Shown: positions 17,412-25,355 of the stretch, piece after piece
How positions within the stretch are numbered: the first letter of the stretch is position 1
Layout of the letters: each line of letters opens with the position of its first letter
Assembly (NCBI GenBank): GCA_902537235.1
Contig: CACBAO010000010.1
Coordinates: forward strand, 1 to 52,769
From: an uncultured Alphaproteobacteria bacterium
GTDB lineage: Bacteria > Pseudomonadota > Alphaproteobacteria > Rhodobacterales > Rhodobacteraceae
Length of the DNA stretch: 52,769 nucleotides
Direction: 5' to 3'
The notes under the pieces: model-generated
What the model saw: only the letters and a program-made list of their open reading frames with translations
Told to the model about the DNA's origin: nothing
The model's database searches: none
Translations under genes and position numbers: made by a program

Positions 17412-18395
17412 ATGAAAGTTTTTGTAACAGGTGCTACCGGATTCCTAGGTGAAGCTATAATTAAAAATTTATTATCAGAGACTTATGAAGTGAAGGTACT
17501 TGTTCGCCAACCTTCTCCGGTAATACCCTCGGTTATTGAACAGGTGGTGATTGGTGATTTAGCTAACTTAAAGTTGAGTGAATGTAGCTCGTTGAAAAGT
17601 ATATTTAATGGTATCGAGGTTGTGGTGCATACAGCAGCCAGGGTACACATCATGGATGATAATGTTATAGATCCTTTGACTGAATTTAGAAAGGTAAATC
17701 GTGATGCAACTTTGGTTCTAGGGCATTTGGCGGCCCAATCTGGGGTAAAGCGTTTTATCTTCTTGAGTTCAATTAAAGTTAATGGCGAGACGACCAGACC
17801 TGGTAACCCCTTTACACCAGATGATGAATTCGTTCCGAGTGACCCTTATGGTTTATCTAAGTATGAGGCTGAGCAAGGTTTATTAGCTTTAGCAAAAGAA
17901 ACCGGAATGGAAGTTGTTATCATTCGTCCTCCGTTGGCATATGGGCCGGGGGTTAAAGGTAATTTCATTTCTATGGTAAGGTGGATGAAAAAGCCAGTGC
18001 CTTTACCTTTCGGCGCTATTTATAACAAACGCTCGTTTATTGCATTGGATAATTTGGTAAATTTTATCATTTTATGTGTAGATAGAAAAAATTCATCGAA
18101 AGCTGTTAACCAAATTTTTTTGATTTCTGATGATAAAGATGTTTCCACAACACAGCTATTGAAAAAGGTTCTCCATGCATTAAAGTCCAGCTCTCCCTCA
18201 AGCCCAAGAGCGTGGTTATTTCCATTTCCAATTTGTATAATGACATTTTTTGCCCTGATTTTGGGAAAACATGATATCGCAAATCGTTTGTTTGGCTCTT
18301 TACAGATAGACAGTTCAAAAGCCAGGAGCTTATTGGGTTGGACCCCTGTTGTTAATATGGATGAACAACTTTCTAAAATGTTAAAAGACACTTGA
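17412..18395 (+). CDS. NAD-dependent epimerase/dehydratase (extended SDR, UDP-sugar 4-epimerase-like)
   Basis: A 327-residue extended SDR. The dinucleotide motif is VTGATGFLGEAI at residues 5–16, and the active-site elements are FLSSIKVNGE (Ser) and YGLSKYEAE (Tyr and Lys of YxxxK). Length and VIIRPPLAYGPGVKGNF are typical of GalE-like NDP-sugar epimerases found just before the initiating sugar transferase in O-antigen loci (WbpV-like). The start is ATG 17412, which overlaps the stop of a tiny upstream ORF as TGATG; a GTG one codon earlier is also possible. Confidence 0.88.
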   Translation: MKVFVTGATGFLGEAIIKNLLSETYEVKVLVRQPSPVIPSVIEQVVIGDLANLKLSECSSLKSIFNGIEVVVHTAARVHIMDDNVIDPLTEFRKVNRDATLVLGHLAAQSGVKRFIFLSSIKVNGETTRPGNPFTPDDEFVPSDPYGLSKYEAEQGLLALAKETGMEVVIIRPPLAYGPGVKGNFISMVRWMKKPVPLPFGAIYNKRSFIALDNLVNFIILCVDRKNSSKAVNQIFLISDDKDVSTTQLLKKVLHALKSSSPSSPRAWLFPFPICIMTFFALILGKHDIANRLFGSLQIDSSKARSLLGWTPVVNMDEQLSKMLKDT

Positions 18396-18473
18396 CAGCT
18401 ATAGGTTGGTCTCAAAATATATAATTAGCCACCGTAATTATAAGCCACTTAGAAATAAAAGGAGCAGATTTAA

Positions 18474-19661
18474 TTGAATTATTTATCTCTTATAGGCAGG
18501 AATGAGGCCTTATTTTCCCGGGATGTATCAAGTTATGAAGAGGCTCTGCAAACAACGATACAGCGTAATCGTTTTTTGATAATTGGTGGTTCGGGGTCCA
18601 TAGGACAAGCCGTAGCGCGTGAGATTTTTAAGCGAGATCCGCTTGTTCTTCACATAGTAGATATTTCTGAAAATAATACAGTTGAACTTGTGCGCGAAGT
18701 TAGAAGTACTTTAGGTTACAGACAGGGAGATTTCAGAACATTTGCTCTTGATTGTGGAAGTATTGAATTTGAGGCATTAATTAAGACCGAAGGCCCATAC
18801 GATTATGTATTTAATTTATCAGCATTAAAGCATGTTAGAAGCGAAAAAGATCCATATACGCTCATGCGCTTGCTAATGGTTAATATATTTAATGCCGTCA
18901 ATACACTTCGTTTAACGAAAGAAATGGGGGCCAAAAAATATTTTTGTGTTTCGACAGATAAGGCAGCAAATCCTGTAAACATGATGGGAGCGAGTAAGCG
19001 AATTATGGAAATGTTCTTAATGCGTGAAAGCTTGAAACACAGTGTTTCGATGGCACGATTTGCAAACGTTGCATTTTCTGACGGCTCTCTTTTGCATGGT
19101 TTCAATCAGCGCTTTGCTAAACGGCAACCATTTTCTGCGCCAAATGATGTCCGGCGATACTTTATAACTCCTCAGGAGTCTGGTGAACTATGCTTACTAT
19201 CTGCCTTACTAGGAGAGAATAGAGATATATTTTTTCCAAAATTAAGTAAAAAGCTTCATCTTATTACTTTCTCTGAAATAGCTATCCATTTTCTAAAAGA
19301 ACGTGGGTATGAAGCCTTTGAGTGTTTTTCTGAAAATGATGCGCGTGATAAAGTAGAAGAACTAATAGAAAATAAGCGGTGGCCGTGCTATTTTTTTAAT
19401 AGTGACACGACTGGAGAGAAAGATTTCGAAGAATTTTTTACTGATAGTGAATCGTTAGATATGAATCGGTTTGACACGATAGGCGTAATTCAAAATAAAC
19501 CTGAATTTGACGGATCAAAATTGGATGAATTCATGGATGGTATATACGCATTAAGGGCAAAAGCAACTTGGAAAAAAGATGACATTGTTAGAATGTTTTA
19601 TGGTTTGTTGCCAGAGTTTGAGCACAAAGAAACTGGTAAATACTTAGATCAAAGGATGTAA
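18474..19661 (+). CDS. CapD/WbjB-type NDP-sugar dehydratase/epimerase
   Basis: A 395-residue member of the short CapD (polysaccharide biosynthesis) family. The Rossmann motif FLIIGGSGSIGQAVA is near residues 34–48, LSALKHVRSEKDP is the family loop, and CVSTDKAANPVNMMGASKR carries Ser/Thr, Met and Lys where other SDRs have Ser, Tyr and Lys; the Met form is known in this family (for example WbpM). It lacks the four membrane helices of full-length CapD, so it should be soluble. The start is taken as TTG 18474, which has AGGAG about 8 bases upstream. It lies 2 bases before the sugar transferase gene and probably makes its UDP-sugar substrate. Confidence 0.87.
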   Translation: MNYLSLIGRNEALFSRDVSSYEEALQTTIQRNRFLIIGGSGSIGQAVAREIFKRDPLVLHIVDISENNTVELVREVRSTLGYRQGDFRTFALDCGSIEFEALIKTEGPYDYVFNLSALKHVRSEKDPYTLMRLLMVNIFNAVNTLRLTKEMGAKKYFCVSTDKAANPVNMMGASKRIMEMFLMRESLKHSVSMARFANVAFSDGSLLHGFNQRFAKRQPFSAPNDVRRYFITPQESGELCLLSALLGENRDIFFPKLSKKLHLITFSEIAIHFLKERGYEAFECFSENDARDKVEELIENKRWPCYFFNSDTTGEKDFEEFFTDSESLDMNRFDTIGVIQNKPEFDGSKLDEFMDGIYALRAKATWKKDDIVRMFYGLLPEFEHKETGKYLDQRM

Positions 19662-19663
19662 AC

Positions 19664-20341
19664 ATGGAGCGTCTATTCGATATTGTATTTTCGGCCACTG
19701 CACTTTTAATTCTTTCTCCTCTTTTTTTACCGATCGTGATTATATTGAGATTTTCAGGCGAAGGAGAAGTATTCTTTTTTCAAGAACGTATTGGGAAAAA
19801 TGGCAAATTGTTTAAATTATTTAAATTTGCGACAATGCTAAGAGACAGTCCTAACCTTGGTACCGGTACGGTCACTATGAAAAATGATCCAAGGATATTA
19901 CCAGTTGGTAAGTTTTTACGAACGACTAAGATTAATGAATTGCCACAACTACTTAATATTTTTCTTGGTGATATGAGTATTATTGGACCCAGACCTCTTA
20001 CTCCACAAACATTTAAATCTTATTCTGATAATATTCAGTCTATCGTTACGCAGGTAAGACCTGGATTATCTGGAGTTGGATCAATTATTTTTCGAACAGA
20101 AGAGGAAATTATGCACGGTAAGAATGCATCTGTAGATTTCTATGACAATGTTATTGCACCGTATAAAGGAGCGCTGGAAAAGTGGTTCGTCGCAAACAAA
20201 AGCATTTCTATATACTTTGTCGCAATTTTTATTACCGTTTGGGTAGTCATTTTTCCAAAGACGCGTCTTATTTGGACCGTTTTTGGGTCACTTCCCGAAC
20301 CACCTCGAGAGTTAAAACTTGTTCTTAGATATGAGCGTTGA
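19664..20341 (+). CDS. Initiating sugar-phosphate (undecaprenyl-phosphate) transferase
   Basis: A 225-residue bacterial sugar transferase of the PglC/WcaJ C-terminal type. It has an N-terminal membrane helix (DIVFSATALLILSPLFLPIVI), then the cytoplasmic catalytic core with FFFQERIGKNGKLFKLFKFATM, the TKINELPQLLNIFLGDMSIIGPRP signature, and VRPGLSGVGSI. A further hydrophobic segment lies near residues 186–203 (YFVAIFITVWVVIF). It loads the first sugar phosphate onto the lipid carrier, starting repeat-unit synthesis. It is the last biosynthetic gene of the plus-strand cluster. Confidence 0.94.
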   Translation: MERLFDIVFSATALLILSPLFLPIVIILRFSGEGEVFFFQERIGKNGKLFKLFKFATMLRDSPNLGTGTVTMKNDPRILPVGKFLRTTKINELPQLLNIFLGDMSIIGPRPLTPQTFKSYSDNIQSIVTQVRPGLSGVGSIIFRTEEEIMHGKNASVDFYDNVIAPYKGALEKWFVANKSISIYFVAIFITVWVVIFPKTRLIWTVFGSLPEPPRELKLVLRYER

Positions 20342-20582
20342 TCAATATCATCTTGGGTATAAGTTTGTAAGGCCTATGCTTCGGAATGAAGGGTGTTTTA
20401 TGGAGCTCAAAATAATAAACATGCCTCACTAGGAATTTTATATAAAGCGGTCATGCACTTTTTAAAAAAAAATTATAGGCTTACTGAGCTTATATGTGTT
20501 ATCGTCTATTTCAGTTTTGTAGCAGATAAATATATGCGTACTAATATATATTTACAAATTATCACTCTTGGTTTTTTATTAA

Positions 20583-21365
20583 ATGGATACTGCTTTTTTC
20601 ATAACAGCTAAGTTGATTGGAGGTCTGCTTCTTTTAGAAACTTGGATATTAATAGGGTTAGGTGTTTCTCTAGTTTCTTTGTTGACACAAAAGCGTATTA
20701 TTGCTCTTTTTGGAATATCTTGTACTTTTGTTTGCATAGTTGTCCTATCTGTTTTCCCAATAGGTAATTTGGTGCTCGCACACTTTGAGGCAACTTATCC
20801 GGTCAAGCCAGAAGTTGAAGAAGTTGATGGCATCATTGTTCTTGGCGGTGGGGGTAATGTTGATGTCTGGGATCGCTGGAGTTTACCGGAGTTGGGTGAG
20901 GGAGCAGATCGGTATACCGCAGCCCTTGAATTATATAGGCAGCATCCAAAATCTATAATTGTATTCACTGGAGGTAGCGGCGACTTACGAAATGCTCTTA
21001 ATTCAAATAAATCTGAAAGTAGCTTGGCTCGAGAGTTTTTTTTAGCGCAAGGGATCCAACCAGAACGGTTGGTCTTAGAAGCTAGTTCTCGAAATACTGC
21101 AGAAAATGCCAAATTCACATTCAAGCTAGTACAGCCAAGGCAAGACATGAAATGGGTATTGGTAACTAGTGCGTTTCACATGCCACGAGCAATGCGTAGC
21201 TTTAAGACAGCTGGTTGGCGTAACTTGACAGCATATCCTGTAGATTTTCGAACCGGATCTTTTAAAAGTCAATCCGGTTGGAATTTTGGGCAAAATTTAA
21301 GTAACTTTAATATTGTGATCCGAGAAGTTGTTGGGCAGTTGGTGTACAGCTTAACGTTAAGATAA
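20583..21365 (+). CDS. YdcF/DUF218-family membrane-anchored protein
   Basis: A 260-residue protein with two N-terminal membrane helices (residues about 5–33 and 38–62), followed by a periplasmic DUF218 domain. The domain shows DGIIVLGGGG, RYTAALELYRQHP, IVFTGGSG, ASSRNTAENA, and TSAFHMPRAMRSF, all hallmarks of the ElyC/SanA/YdcF family. Relatives affect lipid-carrier or envelope homeostasis, which fits a position just after the polysaccharide genes. The biochemical activity is unproven. The 240 bases before it contain only a weak GTG-start ORF. Confidence 0.87.
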   Translation: MDTAFFITAKLIGGLLLLETWILIGLGVSLVSLLTQKRIIALFGISCTFVCIVVLSVFPIGNLVLAHFEATYPVKPEVEEVDGIIVLGGGGNVDVWDRWSLPELGEGADRYTAALELYRQHPKSIIVFTGGSGDLRNALNSNKSESSLAREFFLAQGIQPERLVLEASSRNTAENAKFTFKLVQPRQDMKWVLVTSAFHMPRAMRSFKTAGWRNLTAYPVDFRTGSFKSQSGWNFGQNLSNFNIVIREVVGQLVYSLTLR

Positions 21366-21605
21366 TATTAAAATTATTACCCCTACCTGGTTAAGTTTAT
21401 TATCTTTTATTTTTGCTGTAGCAAATTTATGTGAATACTGCGTTTATAAAAAGTTTAAAGTCACATATAAATTAAGCCTTAATATTTTTTCTGGTTATAA
21501 AACGGGAATTTATTAAGAATAATGTTGCAGCTTATAAACATCGTTGCTGATAAGTTTTTTTCAAAAGGGTATAAATAAAATTACATATTTTTGGATTTAA
21601 ATACG

Positions 21606-21824
21606 ATGGGTACTAACAAAAGCTTGGACATTATTACAAAGTATTTAGAAAATTTGTCAAAGAGTGAAAATGAAAGAAACGAATTATATTTCTTTATTTC
21701 TCAGAACTTAGACCAGTTTTTTGAAATAAGTGAAAGAATGGTTGGTGAAGTTAAGAAAATAAAAGACGAGCATCCAAATAACTGGAAAGAGATGGTGGCA
21801 ATGACTATGTTTTCAACTCTTTAG
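21606..21824 (+). CDS. Small hypothetical helical protein
   Basis: A 72-residue, highly charged, probably all-helical protein (SLDIITKYLENLSKSENERNE at its N-terminal end). No family is recognised. ATG 21606 is preferred over a TTG five codons earlier. It lies 5 bases before the cupin gene, and this close spacing is the main support for it being a real gene. The roughly 240 bases before it are very AT-rich; they contain a start-less open run (about 21376–21513) and probably the promoter, but no clear -35/-10 pair. Confidence 0.5.
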   Translation: MGTNKSLDIITKYLENLSKSENERNELYFFISQNLDQFFEISERMVGEVKKIKDEHPNNWKEMVAMTMFSTL

Positions 21825-21829
21825 TAAAA

Positions 21830-22225
21830 ATGAAAAATACCGACAAAGAAAAAATTGTTGTATCCCATTTGAAAGACCAAACTTGGAATGAAGATAAAGA
21901 CCAAGGAAAACTTAGATGGAAGTATATTGCTGATAGTACACAATTAATGAGCCATGGACTTTCGTGTGGAGTATTAGTTTTACCACCTGGAGAAGAACTT
22001 CCCCTTCATCATCACTCACCTCAGGAGGTTTACATCATTCGACGAGGAAAAGGACTGCTTCTATCCTCTTTAAGTTCAAAGAAGGTTTATGAAGATAGTT
22101 TTGTGTATATTCCTAAAAATGTTAATCACGGGTTAAAAAATACTGGTGAGGAGGATTTGGAAATATTATGGATTTTTCCTACTGACTGTTGGGAAGAGGT
22201 AGAGTATATTTTTCAAAAGCAATAA
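21830..22225 (+). CDS. Cupin-domain protein
   Basis: A 131-residue single-cupin protein. Motif 1 reads LPLHHHSPQEVYIIRRGKG (two or three His and a Glu as metal ligands) and motif 2 reads FVYIPKNVNHGLKNTGEEDL with the final His. The fold normally binds one metal ion and can be an isomerase, dioxygenase or small-molecule sensor. The ATG lies 5 bases after the small gene before it. The neighbours do not reveal a substrate. Confidence 0.82.
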   Translation: MKNTDKEKIVVSHLKDQTWNEDKDQGKLRWKYIADSTQLMSHGLSCGVLVLPPGEELPLHHHSPQEVYIIRRGKGLLLSSLSSKKVYEDSFVYIPKNVNHGLKNTGEEDLEILWIFPTDCWEEVEYIFQKQ

Positions 22226-22272
22226 GTTCAATTACACTGTAGTGTTCCACCAAATATAGAAAGTATCTTTTC

Positions 22273-22560
22273 ATGGTTCGCCTTATTCTTTTTTTAGCTC
22301 TAATTTTATTCATCATATGGATATTGCACCCGTTTTTAATAACAAAAAAGGGAAATAAAAAAAATAACAAATTAGAAGATATTATGAACTCTGATAAAAG
22401 TACTTTTATGCAGCCAAATACTTTTTTTATAATTATTTCAGTTGTGCTTTTATTTGCTTTATTTTTGTGGCTTTTACCAAAACTTGGGATAAACCTTTTA
22501 TCATTATTTCAAAAGATCATTCCATTACTTTCGAATTTGCGCGGAATTTTACCCTTTTAA
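22273..22560 (+). CDS. Small membrane protein, unknown function
   Basis: A 95-residue protein with two strongly hydrophobic segments (about residues 3–24 and 51–68) separated by a lysine-rich stretch, KKGNKKNNK. No enzyme motif is seen. The helix–basic loop–helix layout resembles the N-terminal region of some membrane-anchored DnaJ-domain proteins, but no J domain follows. It could be a truncated relative or an independent small protein. It converges with the DUF2783-like gene 18 bases away. Confidence 0.5.
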   Translation: MVRLILFLALILFIIWILHPFLITKKGNKKNNKLEDIMNSDKSTFMQPNTFFIIISVVLLFALFLWLLPKLGINLLSLFQKIIPLLSNLRGILPF

Positions 22561-22578
22561 AAGTCATCGTAGAGAAAG

Positions 22579-22761
22579 TTAATCACTAGAGCTTTTGTTT
22601 TCAGTTTCTAATTGATCAATAATTTTTTTTATAACTAGTGAATCTGATATCTCTTCTGATAAAAGTAAAATTAGTCTCGCATTTAACTGATGAATCTTCT
22701 CATCATCTAGACCTTGGTAAAGATTTACAAGTCTTGAGTAGAGTTGATCGTTTAGCGTCAT
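22579..22761 (-). CDS. DUF2783-like small protein
   Basis: A 60-residue helical protein reading LNDQLYSRLVNLYQGLDDEK then ARLILLLSEEISDS. The length, the L-D-x-x-Y/L-x-x-L…GLD pattern and the ARL-x-LLL helix fit DUF2783 proteins, which occur beside aromatic-ring flavin hydroxylases and MBL-fold proteins. It is the last gene of the homogentisate operon, 29 bases after the hydroxylase. The role is unknown; a small partner or stabiliser of the hydroxylase is a reasonable guess from position. Confidence 0.55.
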   Translation of the reverse strand: MTLNDQLYSRLVNLYQGLDDEKIHQLNARLILLLSEEISDSLVIKKIIDQLETENKSSSD

Positions 22762-22790
22762 AGGTAATTTTCTCTCAAAAACTTAAATAT

Positions 22791-24419
22791 CTAAAGCATA
22801 CATTTTTCTAATACACTGATATTTATCTCTTTAAATATTCCCACTATATACCCATCCGGTCTGATGAAGTAACTTAGACCCGCTCTGTATCTTTCTAGCC
22901 CCTTACCTTCAAAATCAAAGAAATCAACATCTTCATTATTTTCTTCCCCAACACTTATTATGTTTAAATTGAAAGGAAACTCGATTTTTATTTTTGAAAA
23001 TGACAGCAAATTATAGCTGTTAGAAATCACATCAGTAAGAAATAGTTGGTTTCCTTTCCTATCAAGAATTGGAAAATCTACATAAATTGATCCAAGCAGA
23101 GGATCATCTCCATACTCATTATCTAGCCTTAAACCGCTAAGCTTAAATGGAACAGAGAGTCTACCTGAATTTATCAAATTTCTAGAGAAATGATTGTTTA
23201 CGGATAAATCGAGAACCTGGTCACGAAAAGCTTTAGCCATCTTATTTTTTGGAGTCATAAAGTTAGTTGCTCTAGAGGAGTTCGCTATATTTTCTTTTGC
23301 TGCTTCAATTCGTTCCTCGTTATAAGTTTCTAAGATATTAGCTGTAGTATTATTTTTAAGGGTAGAAGCCAGTTTCCATCCTAAATTGTCTACATCATGT
23401 ATCCCACCGTTACCTCCTCTAGCTCCAAATGGGCTTACAACGTGCGCACTATCTCCAACAAAAATTATTCTATCAAAAATCATTCTATCCAAAGAGGCAC
23501 ACTTAAACTTATAAATACTCATCCAGTCAATTTCAAAATTGTCAGACCTAACAACTTTGCTTATTCTCTTTTTGACCCTCTCCGGATCAAGCTCACTTTT
23601 TTTGTCAATATTCTCACCAAGCTGTAAGTCTATCCTATAAATATTTTCTGCCTGTTTGTGCAACAAAGCAGATTGTCCATCATGAAATGTAGGTGCAAAC
23701 CAAAACCATCGCTCAGGCCTATCACTCTCAAAGGGAGGCTTCTCCATAAAAATATCAACTATCAAAAAATATTCGTCGAAAATCTCACCATCAAAAGCAA
23801 GATTCATACGTTTCCTAGTTGGAGAGTCCGAACCATCGCAAGCAACCATATAACATGATCTCAACAAATATTCTCCTTCAGGACACCTTATGGTTATTTC
23901 CACATTCTCCTTATTTTGAGAGTGACCAATAACCTTGTTACTAAATCTGAGATCAATATAGTCATCGAGTTGGAAACATCGTTCAATTAAATACTCTTCG
24001 ACATAGTATTGTTGTAAATTAATAAATGCTGGAAACTTTTGACCTTTATCTGGAAGCAAGTTGAATGAAAAAACTTCTTTATCTCCATTGAAAAGTCTTC
24101 CTGTTTCCCAAGTAACTCCCTTTGCCATCATTTTAGAGGCAACACCTAGTCGATCAAAAATCTCTAAACTTCTCTTAGCCCAACAAATTGCTCTTGAACC
24201 TGTTGAAACAATATTATTATCGTCCAACAGGACGCTTTTTACACCTCTTTGAGCTAAATCAATTGCTAACGACAAACCAATTGGTCCAGCACCCACAATG
24301 ACTACTGGATATATTTCCTGACTGCCCTCTGAAATCTCAGGAGGTATTTTAAAGGGAAATTCCTTGTAATTATAGCTTTTTGAAAAGTTTGCTGCACGAT
24401 TCACTGTAATAAATCCCAC
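22791..24419 (-). CDS. FAD-dependent aromatic-ring monooxygenase (MhpA/PheA-like)
   Basis: A 542-residue class A flavoprotein hydroxylase. The N-terminal FAD motif is VVIVGAGPIGLSLAIDLAQRG (about residues 38–58), followed by SVLLDD. YMVACDGSDSPTRKRM is the DG motif, and IIFVGDSAHVVSPFGARGGNGGIHD is the GD motif that binds the FAD ribityl chain. A C-terminal thioredoxin-like domain ends in FIRPDGYIVG. It overlaps the MBL-fold gene by 19 bases in an operon with fahA and hmgA, so it probably hydroxylates a phenolic acid to feed homogentisate cleavage, for example a 3-hydroxyphenylacetate-type substrate (inference). Confidence 0.88.
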   Translation of the reverse strand: MGFITVNRAANFSKSYNYKEFPFKIPPEISEGSQEIYPVVIVGAGPIGLSLAIDLAQRGVKSVLLDDNNIVSTGSRAICWAKRSLEIFDRLGVASKMMAKGVTWETGRLFNGDKEVFSFNLLPDKGQKFPAFINLQQYYVEEYLIERCFQLDDYIDLRFSNKVIGHSQNKENVEITIRCPEGEYLLRSCYMVACDGSDSPTRKRMNLAFDGEIFDEYFLIVDIFMEKPPFESDRPERWFWFAPTFHDGQSALLHKQAENIYRIDLQLGENIDKKSELDPERVKKRISKVVRSDNFEIDWMSIYKFKCASLDRMIFDRIIFVGDSAHVVSPFGARGGNGGIHDVDNLGWKLASTLKNNTTANILETYNEERIEAAKENIANSSRATNFMTPKNKMAKAFRDQVLDLSVNNHFSRNLINSGRLSVPFKLSGLRLDNEYGDDPLLGSIYVDFPILDRKGNQLFLTDVISNSYNLLSFSKIKIEFPFNLNIISVGEENNEDVDFFDFEGKGLERYRAGLSYFIRPDGYIVGIFKEINISVLEKCML

Positions 24420-25345
24420 ATTTCTTTATCTCGCTCAGCCGTCCAAATTCTAGGATTATCAATACCTTTTGCTTCATCAAAAGCCCTTGAGACATTAAAA
24501 GGTAAACAATGTTCATAAATGGCATAATCAGAAAACTTTTCATCACACTGATCTCTACAAGATGACATGGCTTCTTTTAAATCGCCACCCGCATGAGCGA
24601 TTTTTGAAACTGATTTAAACGTTGATGTAACAAAGTCTTCTGTCAATTCAATTGCATCATCTATTTGTCTTAGATCTGTTAGAGCATCACCCCTTCCTGG
24701 AACTAAAGAAACAGCCTGAAATTTTGCAATTTTCTCTAATGTTTGGGGCCAATCCTGTAAATGCGCATCACCACAATAACAAGCCGACTTATATTCAACA
24801 ATATCACCAGTGAATAACACATTTGAGTCTGGCACATGAATAACAATATCTCCTGCAGTATGCGCTCTACCAAGAAGGTATAAATCGATCCTTCGTCTAC
24901 CTAAAAATAATGACATTCTTTTATCAAATGTTGTCGTTGGCCAAGTAAGCCCTGGGATCTCTTCATGTCCCTTAAATAGTCGGGGAAATCTATCAAACTC
25001 ACTATCCCAATCTTCTTGCCCTCTTTCTACAACCATTGCTCTTGCTTTGCTACTCATGATTATATTATTTGCCTTATACTCAGACGCACCAAGCACCCTA
25101 ACAGCATGATAGTGTGACAAAACTAAGTGCGATATAGGTTTATCAGTAACAGACCTGACTTTTTGGATTACGTGTCTCGCTAAGGTTGGCGTTGCCTGCG
25201 CATCAATAACCATCACGCTATCATCACCAATTATTATGCCTGAATTTGGATCACCTTCAGCTGTAAAAGCAAAAAGGTTATTACCTATTTCTTCAAATGA
25301 GATTTTTTTCTCATCTAAATCATTTTGTGACGCAAATTTCTTCAT
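24401..25345 (-). CDS. MBL-fold hydrolase-like protein with altered metal site
   Basis: A 314-residue metallo-beta-lactamase-fold protein. The usual HxHxDH reads HYHAVR, so the first two His remain while Asp and His of the second site are Val and Arg. AHTAGD and FTGD supply the third His and the bridging Asp, but the usual PGHG is PGRG. One metal could still bind; a normal two-metal centre looks unlikely. It lies between fahA (10 bases upstream) and the hydroxylase (19-base overlap). A lactone or thioester hydrolase role is possible, but no substrate can be read from the sequence. Confidence 0.85.
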   Translation of the reverse strand: MKKFASQNDLDEKKISFEEIGNNLFAFTAEGDPNSGIIIGDDSVMVIDAQATPTLARHVIQKVRSVTDKPISHLVLSHYHAVRVLGASEYKANNIIMSSKARAMVVERGQEDWDSEFDRFPRLFKGHEEIPGLTWPTTTFDKRMSLFLGRRRIDLYLLGRAHTAGDIVIHVPDSNVLFTGDIVEYKSACYCGDAHLQDWPQTLEKIAKFQAVSLVPGRGDALTDLRQIDDAIELTEDFVTSTFKSVSKIAHAGGDLKEAMSSCRDQCDEKFSDYAIYEHCLPFNVSRAFDEAKGIDNPRIWTAERDKEMWDLLQ

Positions 25346-25355
25346 TTTTTTCCTA

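Noticed and set aside
18020-18415. A 131-codon minus-strand ORF
   Set aside because: It lies inside the well-supported epimerase gene on the opposite strand and has no motif.
20393-20611. A 72-codon plus-strand ORF with a GTG start before the YdcF-like gene
   Set aside because: No ribosome site, no recognised family, and it overlaps the start of a well-supported gene; an internal ATG at 20453 is no better.
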